Shown one piece after another: positions 59,994 to 64,000 of a DNA stretch of 64,000 nt (position 1 is the stretch's first letter; every line of letters starts with the position of its first letter). The stretch comes from Mesorhizobium sp. M7A.F.Ca.US.008.03.1.1. Its GTDB lineage: Bacteria > Pseudomonadota > Alphaproteobacteria > Rhizobiales > Rhizobiaceae. A program made the translations under genes and the position numbers. Location of the stretch: contig NZ_RZRU01000021.1 in NCBI RefSeq assembly GCF_003997495.1, forward strand, positions 46,906 to 110,905. Direction: 5' to 3'. The notes under the pieces were generated by a model that was given only the letters and a program-made list of their open reading frames with translations, searched no databases and had not been told where the DNA came from.

Positions 59994-60009
59994 GATCTGC
60001 AAGGTTGCG

Positions 60010-60142
60010 CTGCCCCCTCATCCGGCCGCTTCGCGGCCACCTTCTCCCCGCTGGGGAGAAGAGGTGAGCGGCGGCGCTGGCAATCTCCTCTCCCCTCGGG
60101 GAGAGGTCAGCCGAGCGAAGCGGAGGCTGGGTGAGGGGCTGC
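60010..60142. repeat. Palindromic intergenic repeat, family C
   Basis: GCCCCCTCATCCGGCCGCTT (60010 on) pairs with AAGCGGAGGCTGGGTGAGGG (about 60117-60137), and CTTCTCCCCGCTGGGGAGAAG and CTCCTCTCCCCTCGGGGAGAG (each about 21 bases, given here in part) form inner stems. It lies between convergent genes and may end both transcripts. Confidence 0.75.
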
Positions 60143-60150
60143 GCCGCCGC

Positions 60151-61149
60151 CTACTTCAGCACCTTCCCATCAGCACCAAACCGATACGTCTTCGCCGGAT
60201 CCGGCGTCGCATAGAGTGTGGCGCCCGGTTCGGCATCATAGACACCGAAAATCCTGACCGTGATCAGCCCGGCCTTCTCGCAATCGAGATAGAGATTGGT
60301 GTCGGCGCCGAGATGCTCGGCGTGCACCACCGTTCCCTTCCAGGCGCCGGATTTCGGATCGACGGTCAGATGTTCCGGCCGCACGCCTATGGTCTTGGCT
60401 GTTTCGCCGAGGCGGGCGCCGTCGACGAAGTTCATCTTCGGTGAGCCGATGAAGCCGGCGACGAACTCATTTGCCGGCGAATTGTAGAGCTCCATCGGAC
60501 CGCCGATCTGCTCGATTTTCCCTGCGTTCAGCACCACGATCTTGTCGGCCAGCGTCATCGCCTCGACCTGGTCGTGGGTGACGTAGATCATCGTCGCCTT
60601 CAGCCGGCGATGCAGCTGCGCGATCTCCAGCCTTGTGTTGACGCGCAGCGCCGCGTCGAGGTTCGACAACGGTTCGTCGAACAGGAACAATTTTGGCTCG
60701 CGCACCACGGCGCGGCCGATGGCGACACGCTGCCGCTGGCCGCCGGAGAGCTCGGCCGGCCGCCTTCCGAGATAGGGTTCCAGCGACAGCATCGACGACG
60801 CGATGCCGATGCGACGCTCGATCTCCGGGGCGGGCGTGCCGGCCTGCCTGAGCCCGAGGCCCATATTGTTCTTCACCGTCAGATGCGGGTAGAGCGCATA
60901 GGTCTGGAACACCATGGCGATGCCGCGCTTGGCCGGCGGTGTGGCCGAGACGTCCGCGCCGTCGATGACGACGCGGCCCGAGGTCGAATCCTCCAGTCCG
61001 GCAATGACCCTGAGCAAGGTCGACTTGCCGCAGCCGGACGGGCCGACGAAGACGACGAATTCGCCATCGTTCACTTCGAGGTTGATGCCCTTCAGCACCT
61101 CGACCGGCCCGAAGGCCTTCTTCACGTTCTCGATGTTCAGCGAGCCCAC
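60151..61149 (-). CDS. Sugar ABC transporter ATPase, UgpC/MalK type
   Basis: A 332-residue ATPase: Walker A GPSGCGKSTLLRV, signature LSGGQRQRVAIGRAV, Walker B LFLFDEPLSNLDA and the switch His in MIYVTHDQVEAMTL. The C-terminal TOBE-type domain (about 240-332) has VRPEHLTVDPKSG. The GTG start at 61149 is preceded by GGAGGACT. It shares the operon with the Gfo/Idh/MocA gene and the permease at 62683 and would drive that sugar importer; such ATPases can also serve several importers. Confidence 0.92.
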   Translation of the reverse strand: MGSLNIENVKKAFGPVEVLKGINLEVNDGEFVVFVGPSGCGKSTLLRVIAGLEDSTSGRVVIDGADVSATPPAKRGIAMVFQTYALYPHLTVKNNMGLGLRQAGTPAPEIERRIGIASSMLSLEPYLGRRPAELSGGQRQRVAIGRAVVREPKLFLFDEPLSNLDAALRVNTRLEIAQLHRRLKATMIYVTHDQVEAMTLADKIVVLNAGKIEQIGGPMELYNSPANEFVAGFIGSPKMNFVDGARLGETAKTIGVRPEHLTVDPKSGAWKGTVVHAEHLGADTNLYLDCEKAGLITVRIFGVYDAEPGATLYATPDPAKTYRFGADGKVLK

Positions 61150-61182
61150 GGCAGTCCTCCAAATTGATGAGCGGGAGCCAAG

Positions 61183-61343
61183 GCACCCCCCTCTGGCCTG
61201 CCGGCCATCTCCCCCTCAAGGGGGGAGATTGGCAGCTTCGAGGCCTCGCGCCACTTTGCAGCGCTGATAATTGGCGAAGGCAGTGCCGACATCTGATCTC
61301 CCCCCTTGAGGGGGAGATGGCCGGCAGGCCAGAGGGGGGCGCC
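61183..61343. repeat. Long palindromic intergenic repeat, family A, copy 3
   Basis: Outer arms CCCCCCTCTGGCCTGCCGG (61186 on) and CCGGCAGGCCAGAGGGGGG (about 61321-61339) match perfectly; the inner arms are CTCCCCCTCAAGGGGGGAG-like and its complement. It separates the ATPase gene from the Gfo/Idh/MocA gene. This is the most complete copy and the reference for the interrupted copy at 63568. Confidence 0.88.
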
Positions 61344-61375
61344 ATAGAGCGCAACCTTCGATGGCAATTGCTCTC

Positions 61376-62437
61376 TCACAATCGCACCGCCTTTCCACTG
61401 CGCACGCTCTCGTCGGCGGCAAGGCAGACGGCGAGCGATTTGACCGCGTCGTCCATGTGTTTGGTGAGATCCAGATCCTCGCGGATCGCCTTCAGCACGA
61501 AGGCCTGTTCGAGGTCGCAGAGGTCCTGATGGCCGGGTTCGCCCTCCATCGACAGCATTTCGTCCGGCTTGACGAACCTGCCGTCCGCACCGGTCGCGGC
61601 GCTGTGCAGGCGGATGGTCGAGGTCTTGGTGTGGGTGTCGATGTCATCCGACTTCACACCCTCCTTCATGACGATCGACACGCAGCCATTGGGCGAGATG
61701 ACGTCCTTCACGAAGAAGGCCGTTTCCGAAATCATCGGCCCCCAGCCGGCCTCGTACCAGCCGACCGAACCGTCATCGAACAGCACCTGCAGGTGGCCGT
61801 AATTGTACATCGACGGCGCGACCTCGTCGGTCAGCCGCACGCCCATGCCGCGCACCTCGACCGGCTTCGTGTCGGTGATCTGCAGCATGACGTCGAGATA
61901 GTGCACGCCGCAATCGACGATCGGCGACGTCGTCTGCATCAATTGCTTGTGCGTCTCCCAGGTGGGTCCTGAGGATTGCTGGTTGAGGTTCATGCGGAAG
62001 ACGTAGGGGCCGCCGAGCTTGCGCGCTTCGGCGATCAGCCTGATCCAGGATGGGTGATGGCGCAGGATGTACCCGATCACCAGTTTTCTGCCATTGGCCT
62101 TGGCCGCCGCGACGACGCGTTTGGCGTCGGCCACGGTCGTTGCCAGCGGCTTTTCGACGAAGACATGGCAGCCGGCCTCGAAGGCCTTCACCGCATAGTC
62201 GGCATGGCTGTCGGAATAGGTGGCGATGCAGGCGACGTCGGGTTTTTCCTCGCGCAGGGCGTCATCGAAGGAGCGCCTGATGCCATAACCAGACAGCCCG
62301 TCCGGCAGCGGCACGTCGGAGCGATTGATCAGCGCCGCAATCTGGAAACCTGGATTGGTATGGTAGGCCAGCGCATGGCTGCGACCCATATTGCCAAGCC
62401 CGGCTACGACGACGCGAAGAGGTGGTTTAGATGTCAC
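61376..62437 (-). CDS. Gfo/Idh/MocA-family oxidoreductase
   Basis: A 353-residue NAD(P)-dependent sugar or inositol dehydrogenase. The N-terminal Rossmann motif is VVVAGLGNMGRSHALAYHTN; the family Lys is in HVFVEKPLATTVADAKRVV; the C-terminal substrate domain has VDCGVHYLDVMLQITDTK. It probably acts on the sugar brought in by the ABC importer beside it. The substrate, possibly a deoxy-sugar, inositol or glucoside, is not set by the sequence. Confidence 0.9.
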   Translation of the reverse strand: MTSKPPLRVVVAGLGNMGRSHALAYHTNPGFQIAALINRSDVPLPDGLSGYGIRRSFDDALREEKPDVACIATYSDSHADYAVKAFEAGCHVFVEKPLATTVADAKRVVAAAKANGRKLVIGYILRHHPSWIRLIAEARKLGGPYVFRMNLNQQSSGPTWETHKQLMQTTSPIVDCGVHYLDVMLQITDTKPVEVRGMGVRLTDEVAPSMYNYGHLQVLFDDGSVGWYEAGWGPMISETAFFVKDVISPNGCVSIVMKEGVKSDDIDTHTKTSTIRLHSAATGADGRFVKPDEMLSMEGEPGHQDLCDLEQAFVLKAIREDLDLTKHMDDAVKSLAVCLAADESVRSGKAVRL

Positions 62438-62465
62438 CTAGCTACTCCAAATTCCAGTTGCTTCC

Positions 62466-62652
62466 TTCGAGGGTGTCACCCCACCCGGCGCTTCGCGCCG
62501 ACCTCCCCATCGAGGGGAGGTAGGACGTTGGCGTGAATGTCCCACTGCCAAAGAAACTGCTCTGAACTGAGACCCCGGACGATCGAGAATAAAGCGCTGA
62601 CCTTCTACCTCCCCTTGATGGGGAGGTCGGCGCGCAGCGCCGGGTGGGGTGA
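62466..62652. repeat. Palindromic intergenic repeat, family B
   Basis: CACCCCACCCGGCGCTTCGC (62476 on) and GCGCCGGGTGGGGTG (about 62637-62651) pair, and inside them CGACCTCCCCATCGAGGGGA and CCTCCCCTTGATGGGGAGGT. The centre of about 80 bases is unique. It fills most of the 245-base gap before the permease. Confidence 0.75.
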
Positions 62653-62682
62653 AAGCTCCAACGGAGATTTGTAGGTCTCCGC

Positions 62683-63522
62683 TCACTTCACCGCTCCGGA
62701 CGTGATGCCGCGGATCAGCTGCCGCGAGAAGATGACGTAGAGGATCAGCACCGGCATGATCGCCAGCGACAGTGCGGCCAGGATGGCGTTCCAGTTGGTG
62801 ACGAACTGGCCGAGGAAGAGCTGCGCGCCGAGCGTCACGGTCTTGGTCTCCTCCGATGGCGCCAGGATCAACGGGAACCACAGATCGTTCCAGATCGGGA
62901 TCATGGTGAAGACGGCGACGGTTGCCATCGATGGCCGTACCAGCGGCAGCACCAGCCGGAAGAAGATGGTGTATTCGGACAGGCCGTCGATGCGGCCGGC
63001 ATTCTTCAGATCGTCGGACACCTGCTTCATGAATTCCGACAGGATGAAGACGGCAAGCGGCAGGCCTTGCGCGGTGTAGACCAGGATCAGCGCCGTCAAT
63101 GTGTTGACCAGCTCGCTCGCCACCATCAACTGCAGGATGGCGACCGTGCCGAGGCGGATCGGGATCATGATGCCGAGCGCCAGATAGAGCCCCATCAGCG
63201 AATTGCCGCGAAAACGGTATTCCGACAGAGCGAAGGCAGCCATGGCGCCGAACAACAGCACGAAGAACAGCGAGGCGACGGTGACGACGAGGCTGTTCTG
63301 GAAATAGTGGATGAAGTCGCCCTGGCCGATCACGGTCGTGTAGCCGATCAGGTCGAAGGTTTTTGGCGTCGGCGGCGTCAATGGCGCGCCGAAGATGCCC
63401 GCGCGCGACTTGAACGAGTTCATGATGACGAGGATCACCGGAAACAGTGCGATCACCGTGTAGGTCAACAGAATCGCGTGGGCGCCGATGGTGCGGGGCA
63501 TGGAACGGGTGGCGGTGCTCAT
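62683..63522 (-). CDS. Sugar ABC transporter permease (MalG/UgpE type)
   Basis: A 279-residue permease with six membrane segments. The N-terminus has LLTYTVIALFPVILVIMNSF. The EAA loop is LKNAGRIDGLSEYTIFFRLV followed by LPLVRPSM. It is the second permease type (MalG-like); its partner (MalF-like) and the binding protein should lie upstream, to the right of the window. An insertion sequence now lies about 175 bases before its start, so transcription from the upstream genes may be cut. Confidence 0.92.
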   Translation of the reverse strand: MSTATRSMPRTIGAHAILLTYTVIALFPVILVIMNSFKSRAGIFGAPLTPPTPKTFDLIGYTTVIGQGDFIHYFQNSLVVTVASLFFVLLFGAMAAFALSEYRFRGNSLMGLYLALGIMIPIRLGTVAILQLMVASELVNTLTALILVYTAQGLPLAVFILSEFMKQVSDDLKNAGRIDGLSEYTIFFRLVLPLVRPSMATVAVFTMIPIWNDLWFPLILAPSEETKTVTLGAQLFLGQFVTNWNAILAALSLAIMPVLILYVIFSRQLIRGITSGAVK

Positions 63523-63567
63523 TGGAAAGTCTCCAAGTGAGTTGTCATTGGAAAACTTGGCGCCCAG

Positions 63568-63697
63568 GCACCCCCCTCTGGCCTGCCGGCCATCTCCCCC
63601 TCAAGGGGGGAGATTGGCAGCTTGAGGCTCAGCACCTTTTCTTCAACGCTGGAGATTGGCGACGGCAATCGTGCCATCCAATCTCCCCCCTTGAGGG
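63568..63697. repeat. Family A palindromic repeat, copy 4, interrupted by an insertion sequence
   Basis: CCCCCCTCTGGCCTGCCGG (63570 on), CTCCCCCTCAAGGGGGGAG and the return arm CAATCTCCCCCCTTGAGGG, ending at 63697. In the intact copy at 61183-61343 the return arm continues with GGAGATGGCCGGCAGGCCAG; here it stops and CAGGGGAATCGC begins. Confidence 0.85.
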
Positions 63698-64000
63698 CAG
63701 GGGAATCGCAGATAAGTTGATTGGCACTTGCCAAGCAGGAAAAGAGGGATTCTTGAGAGGCTTTCTCGTTGCAGAGGAGGCCGCAGTGCCGTTTGTTATG
63801 TCTATCCTGCGAGAGGTTCGTGATCCGCGCGATATCAATGCGCGGCATAATCTTGCTGAACTTCTGTTCCTGGCGCTTGCAGCGACACTGTGCGGTGCCA
63901 AAAGCTGTGTGGACATTGCTGAATTCGTGGAGGGCCGGGAAGACGAGTTGAAAGAGATCGTCGAGCTGAAGCATGGGTGTCCGAGCCACGACACCTTCAG
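63698..64000 (+). mobile_element. ISAs1-type insertion sequence, left part (runs off the window)
   Basis: The element starts at 63698 with CAGGGGAATCGCAGATAAG, exactly where the family A repeat is cut. It contains the first part of an ISAs1-type transposase gene. The right end, the inverted repeat and the duplicated target bases lie beyond the window, so the exact end and target-site duplication cannot be confirmed here. Confidence 0.75.
63786..64000 (+). CDS. ISAs1/H-repeat-type transposase, N-terminal part
   Basis: A 71-codon frame open to the window end. The GTG at 63786 has GAGGAGG at 63774-63780 directly upstream; an ATG at 63798 is an alternative. The protein reads LREVRDPRDINARHNLAELL, then LALAATLCGAKSCVDIAEFV and ELKHGCPSHDTF. 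This matches the DDE_Tnp_1-associated N-terminal domain of ISAs1 transposases ('DPR..N.RH.L.E.L...L.A...GA......I..F', then 'G.PSHDTF'). The DDE catalytic residues lie further right. Enough is present to name the family but not to say whether the element is active. Confidence 0.8.
   Translation, partial: MPFVMSILREVRDPRDINARHNLAELLFLALAATLCGAKSCVDIAEFVEGREDELKEIVELKHGCPSHDTF

Noticed and set aside
16747..63697. CRISPR array
   Set aside because: The repeats are single long palindromes kilobases apart with no regular spacers and no cas genes.

Overview
The window is GC-rich, tightly packed DNA from an alphaproteobacterium of the Rhizobiales, most like Mesorhizobium. The grounds are the gene families (many ABC importers and catabolic operons), rhizobial-type hydantoinase and fucose-type modules, and several families of long palindromic intergenic repeats. 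The genus is inferred from general familiarity with such repeats; no database search was possible. No rRNA, tRNA or CRISPR array was seen.

Layout. 1-2802: the 3' part of a gamma-glutamyltransferase and an oxalate-CoA-ligase-like synthetase. 2871-8247: a ketopantoate-reductase-like gene, a glyoxalase-like gene, a duplicated mosaic zone with twin small genes around a lower-GC XRE/ImmA metallopeptidase module, and an O-methyltransferase. 8249-10048: a lipoprotein peptidase and a methyltransferase. 10147-14738 (minus): a complete branched-chain-amino-acid-type ABC importer (livM, H, F, G and binding protein). 14947-23043 (minus): a predicted short-amide or peptide utilisation operon. Its order of transcription is amiC sensor, amiR ANTAR antiterminator, two permeases, binding protein, formamidase, and a double ATPase; a terminator-like hairpin precedes amiC. 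23233-32702: an hpa system for 4-hydroxyphenylacetate and homoprotocatechuate (AraC regulator, hpaBC, hpaR, hpaFEDGH), with a strong HpaR-type operator.

32733-43504: an undefined amine or amino-alcohol catabolic region. It has an APH-fold kinase, a PLP enzyme resembling the phospho-lyase branch of class III aminotransferases, a second class III aminotransferase, a HAD hydrolase, a Tm-1-like protein, an IclR regulator, an APC permease, a P450 with an odd I-helix, and an aldehyde dehydrogenase. 43758-46438: the methionine importer metQNI. 46458-47249: a Fic toxin pair. 47299-53314: a GcvT-like protein, an amino-acid binding protein and hyuBA. 53536-58009: fpr, then deoC and a double aldehyde dehydrogenase (deoxyribose and acetaldehyde use). 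58197-59993: an SDR and an FAH-family hydrolase, as in deoxy-sugar-acid breakdown. 60151-63522 (minus): part of a sugar ABC importer with a Gfo/Idh/MocA dehydrogenase. At the right edge an ISAs1-type insertion sequence has entered an intergenic repeat just upstream of that operon.

Best candidates for undescribed biology: the 219-aa protein plus XRE-ImmA module in the duplicated cassette (4404-7178); the kinase and phospho-lyase-like pair at 32733-35044; the AmiC/AmiR attenuator controlling a peptide-type importer (21335-23200); and the Fic pair that shares one reading frame across a single amber codon.
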